This document shows, in pieces, positions 24,858-37,420 of a DNA stretch of 64,000 nt. Position numbers and translations under genes: made by a program. The stretch is from Lingula anatina (Eukaryota; Brachiopoda; Lingulata; Lingulida; Lingulidae), in contig NW_019775566.1 of the NCBI RefSeq assembly GCF_001039355.2, forward strand, positions 50,596 through 114,595, given 5' to 3'. Numbering within the stretch: the first letter of the stretch is position 1; every line of letters starts with the position of its first letter. The notes beneath the pieces are model-generated. The model saw only the letters and a list, made by a program, of their open reading frames with translations, did no database searches and had not been told where the DNA came from.

Positions 24858-26651
24858 ATGATGCAAGATGTGGAACCACTCCTGGCCGCGTTGGAATATT
24901 CCGACCGGTTTCACAGGTCGGTGGAGGAGGAAAGAAGGAAGGGAACATATAAAGAGGATATCAGTCCTGCAATAGCCGGTCCCAGAGTTATCCCAAAGAG
25001 AAAGGTCATCGTGGAACCAGCTGTGTTATTGTACTTCCTGGCAGGCTCTGCTTGTGGCCCATTGACGACACTATACATGTACCAAAGAGTCGCTGAAAGG
25101 TACGCTCCTCTTTTCCCAAACGAGTCGTTCTCCAATCACAGCCACCGATCCCATTGCGGAGTCCCCACCAACGACAGTGGTGTCAACTTAGAGCAGCTCA
25201 TCCAGCAAGAAGCCGCCAGATGGAACATGTATCTAGGCATTGCCACTATGTTCCCAAGCGTGATCGCCACCATCATCTTTGGAGCACATAGTGATAAAGC
25301 AGGACGGGTTCCATGCATTCTCTTACCCTGTATAGGCGGAGCACTGGCTCTCGGTATTAATGCCATCATCATATTTTTAGACCTCCAACTGTATTATATG
25401 TTGATCAGTAACTTTGTGTCGGGGTGTTTTGGCGGTTACACCACATTGCTGTTAGGTTCGATGGCTTATGTAGCTGACACAACCACCGAGGATCAGCGGG
25501 CATTCAGAATCTTCGTCATAGATGGCATGCTGATGTTCGGAGCCGCATTGGGGGAAGTAGGGGTTGGGTACTGGATCCACGCCAGTCCTAACTTTCTGTG
25601 GCAGACCGTTGCCATTACTGTAATGTTTTTCGTAGCTGGGCTGTACGCGTTTTTCTTCATCCCCGAGACAGTCATCAAGGACCCCTCTGCTCGGTTATTG
25701 GATAAGAGGAACTTCACCGATGTCTTCACCGTTTATCTTCCCAAGAAAAGCGACCCGCAGAGAGCGTGGCGACTCCGCGTGCTCTTCGTCACGCTCTTGT
25801 TCGTAGCAACCGCGCAATCGGTACAGGTGAACACCATAGAGATCCTGTACCAGATTTCAGAGCCTCTCTGTTGGACGTCTGTTCTAGTAGGGATTTACCT
25901 TGCCTGTGTGACGCTGTTTATGGCTATTGGGGGTGTGGGCGGACTGTTCTCAATGCAGAGGTGCGGTGTTCCAGATGCCGGTATAGCCATGATGGGCATA
26001 ATGAGTGCGGTTGCCGCCAAAATCTTGGAAGGATTTGCCACAAAAACTTACATGATGTTTCTAGGTATTGGATTTCTACTATGTTTCTTGTTTTTCTTAA
26101 TTTGACTTTTAATTAAATTGTTTTAAGCGCTGGAAGGGCCAGTGTTCTTCTTCATACTTCCCAAGTTATTTGAATCGTGGTACCTTCCTCGCACATGCTT
26201 TCAGTCACACCGTTTTGTGGTGTTGTTATTTTTTTACTGGGCTTAAAAAATGTGTTTTGGGGATGTACGATATAATACTGTATTATATATTTGTAAGGCA
26301 CAATTCTGATATTCAAAATAAACGAAAGAATATACCTTATGGTACTGCCATGGGCCAATTTTTTGAAAAATATGTGAGTTTCAGGAGGGGCTCTAAAGTT
26401 TAAAGTTAAGTTGCTACGATAAGATAACCATCTGTTTTCTTTCTATATTTTAGTTACCGTAGTTGGCATGTTAGCACTTCTGATCGTACCTATGATTCGA
26501 GCTATGATGTCCAAAGCCGTGGATCCCAAAGAACAAGGTATGGGTATATTTTATATTATATCTTCTATGTTGATGCCTTATCAATCGTGAAGAACACATT
26601 CACCTATAGCTATGTCTCAATACGGTTATATATTATATTTATCATTATGTC

Positions 26652-26718
<67 letters not shown>

Positions 26719-28192
26719 TTATTTTTGAAAATGTTTTAAAACGAGTACTTCAAATCAAGTGCATTGTTGGATTTATTTATTTATTTATTTATTTTTTAGA
26801 TTAGATGTCTAATGTGTCAAAAAGCGAGAAATCTTTAAAGGGATAACAACTCTTCGTTTCGGCCGAAAAATGAATTTTCCTGGAGTAAACAACAATTTCC
26901 CCATACTTACCAATGGTTAATGAATCCATTTTTACATTCAAAGTTAGTCCCTGTTTTTTTTCTAAAAAGTTTGGTTTTTGTTAAAATCTCTTAAGAGATT
27001 TAACAGATTATAGCCATCAATGGAGGTCACGTGGTCTAAAGACAAGCTCAGATATCAGAATAACCACTATAACTATAACTGTCGTTTTTGTGGTAAAACA
27101 GAATATATTATATTTCTATGAGTTCTTCACAATATTTTTATTGTGAAATATAGATCTCACACGAAGAGTTATTATCCCTTTAAGTAATGCTAAAAAACTT
27201 TTCGTGTATTATTCAAAGACAACGCAGCATGAATCTTTAAGATTCTAAAATGTATTAGTTGCTAGTAATCTAAGATCATTTGAACATAAACAGCAATTAA
27301 AAAATAAAACAGAATATTACTGATAGAATTTGCTTTCATTTTTAACCTTGCATTTTAGTTAATTTTGTTATATATATATGTTCACATATGTCTTTTAATA
27401 TTCCTTTATTCTTATTCACTAGTGGTTTTATTCAACTATGATGCAAAGAATTATTTATCCAACCCTCGGATTGCAAACTTGATATAAATTTGATAATTAT
27501 GAGGAAAATGGCCAAATGTGAGCACATCCATGTCTATTTTACAGGAACACTGTTTGCCAGCGTATCATCTATTGAGACGCTCTGTTCCCTTCTAGCCAAC
27601 GTGATCTTCAACTCTATCTACTCCGCTACTGTGGCGATCTACAAGGGAATTGTCTTCTTCAGTATAGCGGGCGTGTTTATGGTGGCGTTTCTTATTCTTG
27701 TGTATGTTTTTTTAATTTTTCCTTTTTTTATTGCATTGTTATGAACCATGGTCTTTCTTTGTGAATGTATACATTCATAAATTAGCTAAAATACTTAGTA
27801 TATTTCTAATACTTTCGTTCAGGCACGTAAAAAATTAATGTTAATTGAAATCATACATTTGAATAACTTAAAAGTAGAAAAAATGGCTTCGCACGGCGTA
27901 GTTTAATTTGTTGGCATGGAACAAAAAGATCACTGATGGTACAACTTACTTAAAAATGTGATAAATACACGATTCGCATTTTGATCATTTATGCCTCTTT
28001 TTCAACAGGATATACAACATCGGTGCCCGGATGCCATCTTACGCAGAACTCAAGGAGATCCAGGAGGACGAGGAAACGTTTATCAGCGCAAAGTATTTCA
28101 AGGAGCCAGTCTATGGTTCGACGAAACCGGGAGGCGACTCGGGGCGGGGCACTATCAGAGACACATGGAGGGAGACAGAAGCAGAGTTTTAG
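24858..28192 (+). CDS. SLC46-like major facilitator transporter, gene 3A (4 coding exons, 543 aa)
   Basis: Coding exons 24858-26064, 26454-26537, 27545-27701 and 28009-28192, phases 1, 1, 2. The start is the first of two adjacent ATGs, with an in-frame TAG a few codons upstream. The protein has a cytosolic N-terminus of about 50 residues, a first membrane segment after the conserved VEP motif, a glycosylatable loop with NES, NHS and NDS (residues 89-107), the MFS signature GAHSDKAGR (142-150), and PETV after segment 6, as seen in all genes of this array. Exon 4 encodes an acidic tail ending in EAEF. A single N at 24830 lies just before the start, so the 5' leader and promoter are not continuous in the assembly. 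Poly(A) signals occur at 28598 and 28852. The family is known to transport folate-like or muropeptide-like solutes; the specific substrate is inference only. Confidence 0.9.
26653..26716. repeat. (AT)n microsatellite in intron 2 of gene 3A
   Basis: About 30 AT units; the counterpart in gene 3B (36927-36957) is much shorter. Confidence 0.9.
26835..27183. mobile_element. TTAA-flanked MITE in intron 2 of gene 3A
   Basis: Same ends as 10542-10826 (TTAAAGGGATAACAACTCTT and its inverse) and the same internal sequence with an extra stretch (ctcttaagagatttaacag). Present at the same place in gene 3B, so it predates that duplication. Confidence 0.8.
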
Positions 28193-29057
28193 TCGTCTTA
28201 TATAGTTCAGTGGAATATTCTGGAAGATATGAACTACGCATAACTCTGATACTGGAACTTCCATTGGCAACTGACCGACATTGCGGTATCAACCTTTCAC
28301 TTTGTAATGACCTGGATGAACTGGTCACCTGATGTATAGTCTACGGCAGGTTGAGACCGCAACGCCGGTCAGTTGCTATCGTAAGTTTCCATATCAGAGG
28401 CAAACAAAGTTTCCACTCTAATTCTACCGGAAAATTAAGAACTCTAGAGCATATTTATGATAATAGAAGTGTCTAAATGATAAAGCATAAAATGCTGGGC
28501 ATTTGAAACTGTATCAACTGGCTTAGCTTAATTTACTTTGGCCTATATATCTCTATTAATCCCCTTTTATCATTTACCTGACTGCGCTGCTTGGTTCAAT
28601 AAAACAAGTTGGAAATATACCACAGGAGAACGCTAAGCATATTTTAAGTGGGGTTAACCCCCCTGTACTGCCCCCCCTTTCAGGTTCCTTCGCCTATTGT
28701 ATCGATAATATGAGAAAATTCAGCTTGGTTGTTATAACTGAATTTGAAGGAGTGACATCGCCAGGCGGCACCACTTGTACAAAACACAAATCAAATCCAG
28801 TGTGATCGAAATGTTTTCTTTAAGTTCGAAAAGAGCTATTTAAACAAAGAAAATAAAGATGCAAGCTTCTATAGTGTATACAATTGAATATTTTTACCAA
28901 CGAACCAATACACACTATGCATTTACACACTTCATGGAAATTATCGTCATATATATATATATATATATCCAGGTGTCCATCCCCATATGGTTAACATCGG
29001 TCAATTCCGTACAATTTTGCACCAGTGTAGATATATACACATATATGGATGGGTTCC

Positions 29058-29236
29058 CATAAACGTATCGTACTAGCATGATCAATCTAACTCCTAGGGG
29101 ATTCTTAATAAATTGCATTCAGTTTAAGCGGCTTAAATGTCGGTCACGCCCACTGAAGCTGCACGCTTAAACTGATCGAAATTTAGCGAGAATCCCCTCG
29201 GAGATAGATCGACCCTGCTAGTACGATAGGGTTATG
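29058..29236. mobile_element. MITE, family M1, copy A intergenic
   Basis: Outer inverted repeat cataaacgtatcgtactagc / gctagtacgatagggttatg, then the M1 core (gatcaatctaactcctagg ... gagatagatcgac). Conserved in copy B and in the third copy. Confidence 0.65.
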
Positions 29237-30577
29237 TGAATGGTCCCTATGATGTCAACATGTTAAGAGATAAGACTTTATCATTATTTAACGAGAAGGC
29301 GGCGGTATAGTGTGTGTGAACTTTGTCTTCATATAATATTAGTGCATCGATCACCTATCTATTTCTACTCCCCAGCGCAGAATGTGGAGATGTTGCGCAG
29401 GCCATCGATAAAATTGTCACATAAAATGTTCTTCTCTGATTTGAAAGACCAAAGCTCACGCAAATTAACACGGATCTGAAATAGAATATTTGATGCACAA
29501 AATGTGGCGTATAGGGAATGCGAGTGTGGAGGTGGTGGTGGGGGGGGGGAGAATAAACCGACAAAATGAAATAGGGTTCCCTTTCTTCTGTGTGCATCTA
29601 TTCTCTAAGGAGTTGATACATGTAGGTGATATGTAAGTCTGCTGTACCGTGTACCGTATATCCCAAATATCACTGCTGTGTGGTGATTAAATAATAGTGT
29701 CACTGGTTACGTTGTTGTGATTTGTAAGTACGTCAAGTATCCGTGCGAAAGAGGGCACCATCATTGTGTTGACAAGTACAGTGTAACTGTGTGTCCTTCT
29801 AATCAGGTACAGGTATATATCTTTATATTATCCCAAAAGTAGGCCTAGGCAGAGATTTATATCTTGGATAACGACAACAATTTGACAACAGTGTTCCAAA
29901 TTTGACTACTCCTTTGCCTCTTCATACAAAACAGAAGTTTATCCCTGGCCACAGCAAATTTAGTAACATTTGATATCGACTTGAGATGTTACCGAATTAA
30001 ATGGGGTTATAAACTAGGAACAAGAACAGGTCACTTACCGATTGTATTGTCTCCATTGTCACGCGGTTAAAGTTGCAGCAAGATATTAGAAGGACATGTA
30101 CAATGGACAAAGGTGACCACAGCTTGGTTGGAGTCTGCCAACTACATTATAACCGATAACTATTAGGTAAGATGCCTACGTGATAGATCAAACGTGGATG
30201 GAGCAGTTGAAGTTCAGAGAAAGTTAAAAATTCCGATTCACTGTGATCGTGGTGAATTTGATCTTGATTTGGATTAATCTAGTTTTCAAGTCGGCATTCG
30301 CCAGATGTTTCATAACGTAAGTTTTCATTTCTGTTTGTTTTACTGTGAAATGGAGCCTTGTAATTTTCAACGCGATATTCTTCACGGGACTATTTTTGAT
30401 AACTTGCTGTATATACGTCAACTCATTCTTACCCTCTTTAAATAAGATTAAGTTGTACTTTAACACGCAGTTTGCTTAATTCAATTGATGTCTGTTTCAT
30501 ATTTAGCAAAGATGAGGTACAAGTTAGCCTTATATTATCATTAAGTTGTACAGGAAAACTAAACTGAAAAATAGTAA

Positions 30578-31027
30578 GGCCACACTTTTTTATTTTTATG
30601 GATGACTTCCTCTGGGGACCCCGAAATCGGTGCGAGAGGGAGAAAAAAAACTACTTTAGTAAAGGAAAGCTGTCAGTACACAGTACGGGCGATAATCGCT
30701 GGCCGCCGCCAGCCTTTCGTATAATTGTAGAAAGGTGATATCTCCATGCCCAATATCAATGACATACCAATCCAAACGACGGCCTCCGTCCTCTTTATGA
30801 CTTTAATTGTCGTGTAATTTATCAGCAATCCTAGAGATGAATTTGACGACAAAGCCGCCAATTTCCAGGTAGCGATAATACGCATGCGCAGAGAGCTCAT
30901 TTTCCGGCAAAATTCAATAAGGACGTTTGCGACAACCGACTTCTTTGGGGGTAATTTTCTTTTTCGGAGAACGGATGAAAATCGGTGCGCGCGCAGGATG
31001 TCATCCATAAAAATAAAAAAAGTGGCC
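30578..31027. mobile_element. Harbinger-like MITE upstream of gene 4A
   Basis: Starts GGCCACACTTTTTTATTTTT and ends with the inverse (aaaaataaaaaaagtggcc), flanked by TAA on both sides. Gene 4C has the empty site with one TAA (rc of 55957-55960). A 3-bp TAA duplication suits PIF/Harbinger elements. It ends about 125 bases before the ATG of gene 4A. Confidence 0.8.
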
Positions 31028-31155
31028 TAACGAGGATTCGTAAATATTGTGAAAAAATGCCAAGATGTAAATACAAATAAATTAAAACTGTGTTTCTTCA
31101 TTAGCAAATTTTCAAACGGTGACTCCGCGACTTAATTCCACAAAATCAAACCAAA

Positions 31156-32561
31156 ATGGACGACAATGAGTACGATTCCTTGGGAGCCACTGAGAAAGGT
31201 CCTAACGAGAAAATGCCACTGATTCAACATGGAACGTCAAGATACAAGCCAAGGTGCCCAATAACAGTGGAACCAGTCATGTTTCTTTATTTTCTGGGAA
31301 CAGTTGCTACGGCGCCACTGGCAACACAGTACCTTCACGCCAAGGTAGCAGACGACCTTCACTTCGACCCCGAGCAGTACCATAGCAACCAGTCAGAGGA
31401 CATTTCCATCTGCCTTTTGAACGCGTCAGACCCAGTGGTTAAGATGGAACAACTAGTGCAGGAAATATCGTCTGGCTGGCTTCAGAAGTTCAGCCTAGCA
31501 ACGATGATTCCCGCCATAATCGTCACGACGTTTTATGGTTCGTACAGCGATAAGGGAGGACGGAAATTCTGTATTCTGCTTCCCTGTGTCGGAAGTTTCA
31601 TCAAAAATGTGTGCAACATCGTCGTGGTCACTTTCAAACTGGACATCTCCTGGCTTGTTATCACTTGTGTCATTGAAGGTATGTTCGGGTACTACGCCAC
31701 TATCCTCATCGGGGGCATGTCATACATTGCTGATATCACAACGGAGAAGCAACGTGCTTTCAGAATTCTAGTCTTAGAAGTCATGTTATGGCTTGGTTCG
31801 GCCATTTCCCAGGTGATCATTGGCTATTGGGTTAAGGCTGACCCAACTTTCCTTGGACCAACAGTATTCATTACAGTATTATACGGGGTATCTGCCTTAT
31901 ACACGTTTTTTCTAATCACAGAAACTGTAGAAAAAGATCCAGAAGCACGCTTCTTCACTCTGGACAACGTCAAGGCAATGCTTCTGATGTACGCCCGTGC
32001 ACCAAATGGAGAAGATCCGTCACGGGTTTGGAAAATCCGGACTCTTTGCTTCACTATGCTCTTCGGGACAATGTCCCTCGTGGCCACGTCCACCGTAGAC
32101 GTTTTGTACGAACTCAACTTTCCGTTCTGTTGGACGTCTACGAAGATTGGATGGTATACCGCGGCGGTCTCCGTTGCCACACAGGTGGCTGGGCTCTTGA
32201 CGCTGCCACTGTTTAAGCGGTGTAAGATGCCCGAGCCCGTGATAATGATGATCGGTACGATGAGCGCTTTACTTTGGAAGGGTATGGTGGCATTTGCAAA
32301 CCACGACTGGGAAATGTACGTTGGTAAGTGGGAAAGAATACCGTTCTTCACGTAGGAGATAATTTGGCTGTATCAATGTTTTAGTAAAATGTTCCTTTAT
32401 ACATTTTCATCATGCATCTTTTAAGGGTGCATGTTCCCTTTTCTTTGTCCATACGTCTGTTATGCAAATATTGAATCAAAATGCTAAGAAGTAGATGAAA
32501 AATAATAAACAGAGGTCTTCACTGCTAACATTAACAAAACAAAGGCATATTCTAATACGTT

Positions 32562-32603
<42 letters not shown>

Positions 32604-34127
32604 ACGTAGATAGAGAGAGAAAGAGAGAGAGAGAGGAGAAGAGGGTATAGAGATCTACAATTCATTTTCAGCCGGTGGTCTTGGCGTTCTTGGGATCCTC
32701 CTAGTCCCCGTGCTGCGTGCCGTCATGTCCGAGCAGGTCTCCGCTCACGAACAAGGTAAAAGCATAGGGGTGGGATGGAAATCGCAGCTCCTTGCTTTCT
32801 GTAACGATCACCTCGGTGTTCATGAGAGACAAATTAACGCATCTTACTGGTATATCTCTATGCTCGTCGGAACGTTATCGTGGTTCAGGGGTCGGTGCAG
32901 GCTATCGTACTTCAGACGCATGGGAAAACAATGCAAAAATTCGCCATTGCTTTCAAAAGTACATTCTTTGGTTTTACTAGTACTGTTGTTGTTATTACGT
33001 AGTCACAATTGTCATTGTGACTGCAGGTGAAAGTAAAGGAAGTTATAGGAAGCATATCACAAATGCCGTCAAACACTTGTCATTATTTTATGTGAAATTT
33101 ATAAGAGCTTCCAAAATCCGTTGTAGGCCTCGGACACTACGAGCAAATAAAAGTATTGCTTTAATGTGCGTACATTGTTTAAACTTTTTATTACTTTTTC
33201 TAGGCACTTTATTTGCGAGTATTGCTTCCATAGACTGTGCTTGCTCTCTGCTCGGTGGCGTCTTGTTTTCTACCGTATACGAATACACTGTGATGTACTA
33301 TCGTGGCGCCGTCTACCTGACAATGGTTGGCATGTATATAATAGCTCTAATTGCTATATTGTAAGTATAGGGCCTATGCAATGGAATTATTAGTCATAAT
33401 CAACTGTTACTTTAATCGAGTAAAGATATACCCAGGACAATATTACACAGAACAAAATAATTTGATTTTGCTATAATTTAGTTGTAAAACGTATACAGCG
33501 TTTGGCGATCATTTCAACTTCATAAAAGAGGCAAAAAGTATCTAAAATGTATGCTCTGTAGTAAATACTACGGAATTTCTCTAGATGCATATGCAAACAA
33601 AATAAAAATATAGCAAACCTCAGATGTGAATATTTCACTATATTTTCAAGAAATTTCACTCCATACCACTACATGAAAATTGAAATTAATTTCATTTAAT
33701 TATTTATAAGAATGATTGAAAATACATGTAGGCTAACAGAACAATTGCAGTATACAAGTTTTAAGAAGACCAACCAACCATCTTTTTAAGAAAGCAATGA
33801 ACAAGAAAAACTCCAAAACTCTCTTAAAATTGATTTTTGTGCCAAGTACTACAGGAATGTTACCAAACCTATGTACCATACGCTGTAACTCAAGGGAAAA
33901 ATTGAATATGGCAGATAGGTTTTTGGATTTCAAACTATAATTATCAATACCTGATATCGCGACCAATTCATTCATCTCATCATGTCCCTTCTTTCTCTAG
34001 GTATTACTTCATAAGGTCTAGCAGAGAACGAAAACAGAATATGGTGAAGAAAAGTTGTTTCTCCGTTCACAACCATGATGACATGCGTGTTCAAGTGACG
34101 GCGTTCCCTGAGCCCAAAGAGACATAA
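31156..34127 (+). CDS. SLC46-like major facilitator transporter, gene 4A (4 coding exons, 511 aa)
   Basis: Coding exons 31156-32323, 32672-32755, 33204-33360 and 34001-34127, same intron phases and same 84- and 157-nt middle exons as the rest of the array. ATG in a strong context (AAAATGG), with an in-frame TGA upstream. The signature between segments 2 and 3 is GSYSDKGGRK (about 128-137), and sequons NQS and NAS lie in the first extracellular loop. The tail exon is short and basic (RSSRERKQN region) and unrelated to that of gene 3A. Intron 1 contains a CT/CA/GA microsatellite and intron 3 shows no element. A DNA transposon sits just upstream (30578-31027). A poly(A) signal lies at 34567. Predicted 12-segment proton-coupled-type solute carrier; substrate unknown. 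Confidence 0.9.
32561..32637. repeat. CT/CA/GA microsatellite in intron 1 of gene 4A
   Basis: Composite run just upstream of exon 2, forming part of the region before the acceptor. Confidence 0.9.
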
Positions 34128-34139
34128 CAGATACCTCTT

Positions 34140-34251
34140 CAATGGCAACGTTCGCCCTCTAAAATAGAAAAAATTCGGGGCCCTCAGCGGACCCCCAACC
34201 CAACGCCAAGGGTAGGGGGGGGAGGGTCATATAAACCTGGATCTGCCACTG
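34140..34251. mobile_element. Short element after gene 4A (internally deleted)
   Basis: Ends ...cctggatctgccactg. Relative to 44540-44800 it lacks the first 150 bases or so (atggcggatttag part). It starts within 15 bases of the gene 4A stop. Confidence 0.5.
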
Positions 34252-34660
34252 CTCTTAAGTCATCGCATACAGAATTCATGGGCAGATCTGAAGTAGGGCG
34301 GTTCGTTTAACGTGCACACTCCTCTCGGAAACTTAATTTTCTTCGCCATCCCTTTACGGTTGCCTTAACTTCCAAAGCGGGAGAAAAGACGTTCCTATCA
34401 CGCTATGTTTGGGTTATGGTAGACTAGTATGGCAATCTAGGGTTGTGTTATGTGGTTTCATGTTTATGCACTAGGTTTATTAATCATACATGTATGGTCA
34501 TCTTACGACTTTCGTTTACAACCAATCAAGGTGACAGCCGATCGTGGGCCTATGTCTTCCTTTGACAATAAAGTTTTTGATCACAAATATATAGGAATGA
34601 TTCTGTTATTTCTGTATTAAACACAGTTACGTGTAACACTATCATGCAATATCTACATGT

Positions 34661-34957
34661 ATATAGGTATGGGTTGTCAATGCCAGCCCTTAATATCCTT
34701 CCATATATCATATCAAATTAATGTAAGATATTTAACAGGACGTCAAGGAGTCAATCGGTTTTTTCCATTAGGAGCAATGGAGTCCCATTTTGCAGTAAGG
34801 TTGGCAGTGTCATTTAGATCTCATGCTTATGCTCGCCATTGTATCTATCTTTGGCCAGACACGTGACGCAGATATCACTTCAATATATTGCTAATATTTG
34901 ATTTTAAATCGAGTATTAAGATATTGTTTTCGACTTTTTACATTGACAGTACTACGA
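34661..34957. other. Spacer between copy A and copy B
   Basis: About 300 bases with no match to copy A recognised. It holds a splice-acceptor-like ttgacag ending at 34949 that could serve a 5' UTR exon of gene 3B. No coding potential seen. Confidence 0.4.
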
Positions 34958-35333
34958 GAAACCAAGACATAGAAAGGCTTCACCATGATGCAAGATGTGG
35001 AACCACTCCTGGCCGCGTTGGAATATTCCGACCGGTTTCACAGGTCGGTGGAGGAGGAAAGAAGGAAGGGAACATATAAAGAGGATATCAGTCCTGCAAT
35101 AGCCGGTCCCAGAGTTATCCCAAAGAGAAAGGTCATCGTGGAACCAGCTGTGTTATTGTACTTCCTGGCAGGCTCTGCTTGTGGCCCATTGACGACACTA
35201 TACATGTACCAAAGAGTCGCTGAAAGGTACGCTCCTCTTTTCCCAAACGAATCGTTCTGCAATCACAGCCACCGATCCCATTGCGGAGTCCCCACCAACG
35301 ACAGTGGTGTCAACTTAGAGCACCTCATCGAGT

Positions 35334-35408
35334 ACTTCAAATCCAGTGCATTGTTGGATTTAATTCATTTTTTACTAAGCATATTTAAAGTGGGGTTAAC
35401 CCCCCTGN
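35334..35408 (+). other. Chimeric insert and N inside exon 1 of gene 3B
   Basis: The first part resembles intron 2 of gene 3A (GAGTACTTCAAATC, 26743), the second part its 3' flank (AAGTGGGGTTAACCCCCCTG, near 28647). It ends at a single N, after which exon 1 restarts with about 39 repeated bases. Confidence 0.7.
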
Positions 35409-37070
35409 ACCAACGACAGTGGTGTCAACTTAGAGCAGCTCATCCAGCAAGAAGCCGCCAGATGGAACATGTATCTAGGCATTGCCACTATGTTCCCAAG
35501 CGTGATCGCCACCATCATCTTTGGAGCACATAGTGATAAAGCAGGACGGGTTCCATGCATTCTCTTACCCTGTATAGGCGGAGCACTGGCTCTCGGTATT
35601 AATGCCATCATCATATTTTTAGACCTCCAACTGTATTATATGTTGATCAGTAACTTTGTGTCGGGGTGTTTTGGCGGTTACACCACATTGCTGTTAGGTT
35701 CGATGGCTTATGTAGCTGACACAACCACCGAGGATCAGCGGGCATTCAGAATCTTCGTCATAGATGGCATGCTGATGTTCGGAGCCGCATTGGGGGAAGT
35801 AGGGGTTGGGTACTGGATCCACGCCAGTCCTAACTTTCTGTGGCAGACCGTTGCCATTACTGTAATGTTTTTCGTAGCTGGGCTGTACGCGTTTTTCTTC
35901 ATCCCCGAGACAGTCATCAAGGACCCCTCTGCTCGGTTATTGGATAAGAGGAACTTCACCGATGTCTTCACCGTTTATCTTCCCAAGAAAAGCGACCCGC
36001 AGAGAGCGTGGCGACTCCGCGTGCTCTTCGTCACGCTCTTGTTCGTAGCAACCGCGCAATCGGTACAGGTGAACACCATAGAGATCCTGTACCAGATTTC
36101 AGAGCCTCTCTGTTGGACGTCTGTTCTAGTAGGGATTTACCTTGCCTGTGTGACGCTGTTTATGGCTATTGGGGGTGTGGGCGGACTGTTCTCAATGCAG
36201 AGGTGCGGTGTTCCAGATGCCGGTATTGCCATGGTGGGCATAATGAGTGCGGTTGCCGCCAAAATCTTGGAAGGATTTGCCACAAAAACTTACATGATGT
36301 TTCTAGGTATTGGATTTCTACTTTGTTTCTTGTTTTTCTTAATTTGACTTTTAATTAAATTGTTTTAAGCGCTGGAAGGGCCAGTGATCTTCTTCATACT
36401 TCCCAAGTTATTTGAATCGTGGTACCTTCTTCGCACATGCTTTCAGCCACACAGTTTTTTAGCGTTGCTATTTTTTTACTGAGCTTAAAAACGTGTTCAC
36501 TTTGGGAACATTAATTCGTGTATTTAATGCATGTGTTTTGGGGATGTACGATACGTTACTTTATATATTTGTAAGGCACAATTCTGATATTCAAGATAAA
36601 CGAAAGAAGACATCCTATGTTACTGCCATGGACGTGTTTTTTTTATGTACGTTTCAGGAGGGGCTTTAAAGTTTAAAGTTAAGTTGCTACGTTAAGATAA
36701 CCGTCTATTTTCTTTCTATATTTTAGTTACCGTAGTTGGCATGTTAGCACTTCTGATCGTACCTATGATTCGAGCTATGATGTCCAAAGCCGTGGATCCC
36801 AAAGAACAAGGTATGGGTATATTTTATATTATATCTTCTATGTTGATGCCTTATCAATCGTGAAGAACACATTCACCTATATCTATGTCTCAATACGGTT
36901 ATATATTATATTTATCATTATGTCATTATATATCATCATATTATATATATATATATCATTATTTTTGAAAATGTTTTAAAACGAGTACTTCAAATCAAGT
37001 GCATTGTTGGATTTATTTATTTATTTTTTTTTTAGATTAGATGTCTAATGTGTCAAAAAGCGAGAAATCT

Positions 37071-37420
37071 TTAAAGGGATAACAACTCTTCGTTTCGGCC
37101 GAAAAATGAATTTTCCTGGAGTAAACAACAATTTCCCCATACTTACCAATGGTTAATGAATCCATTTTTACATTCAAAGTTAGTCCCTGTTTTTTTTTCT
37201 AAAAAGTTTGGTTTTTGTTAAAATCTCTTAAGAGATTTAACAGATTATAGCCATCAATGGAGGTCACGTGGTCTAAAGACAAGCTCAGATATCAGAATAA
37301 CCACTATAACTATAACTGCCGTTTTTGTGGTAAAACAGAATATATTATATTTCTATGAGTTCTTCACAATATTTTTATTGTGAAATATAGATCTCACACG
37401 AAGAGTTATTATCCCTTTAA
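37071..37420. mobile_element. TTAA-flanked MITE in intron 2 of gene 3B
   Basis: Copy B counterpart of 26835-27183, nearly identical and bounded by TTAA on both sides. Confidence 0.8.

Larger units (their letters stand above)
24831..34660 (+). repeat. 10-kb tandem duplication, copy A (genes 3A and 4A)
   Basis: Starts exactly after the N at 24830 and matches 34958-45193 almost base for base, including introns, microsatellites and transposons. Homology ends near atatctacatg at 34660. Confidence 0.85.

Noticed and set aside
28981-29060. Small frames around the (TA)n stretch at 28948
   Set aside because: Low-complexity translation with no conservation of frame in copy B.
30673-31008. 111-residue minus-strand frame (also 41062-41451)
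   Set aside because: It lies inside the Harbinger-like MITE, and the differences I see between copies change amino acids, as expected for non-coding sequence.
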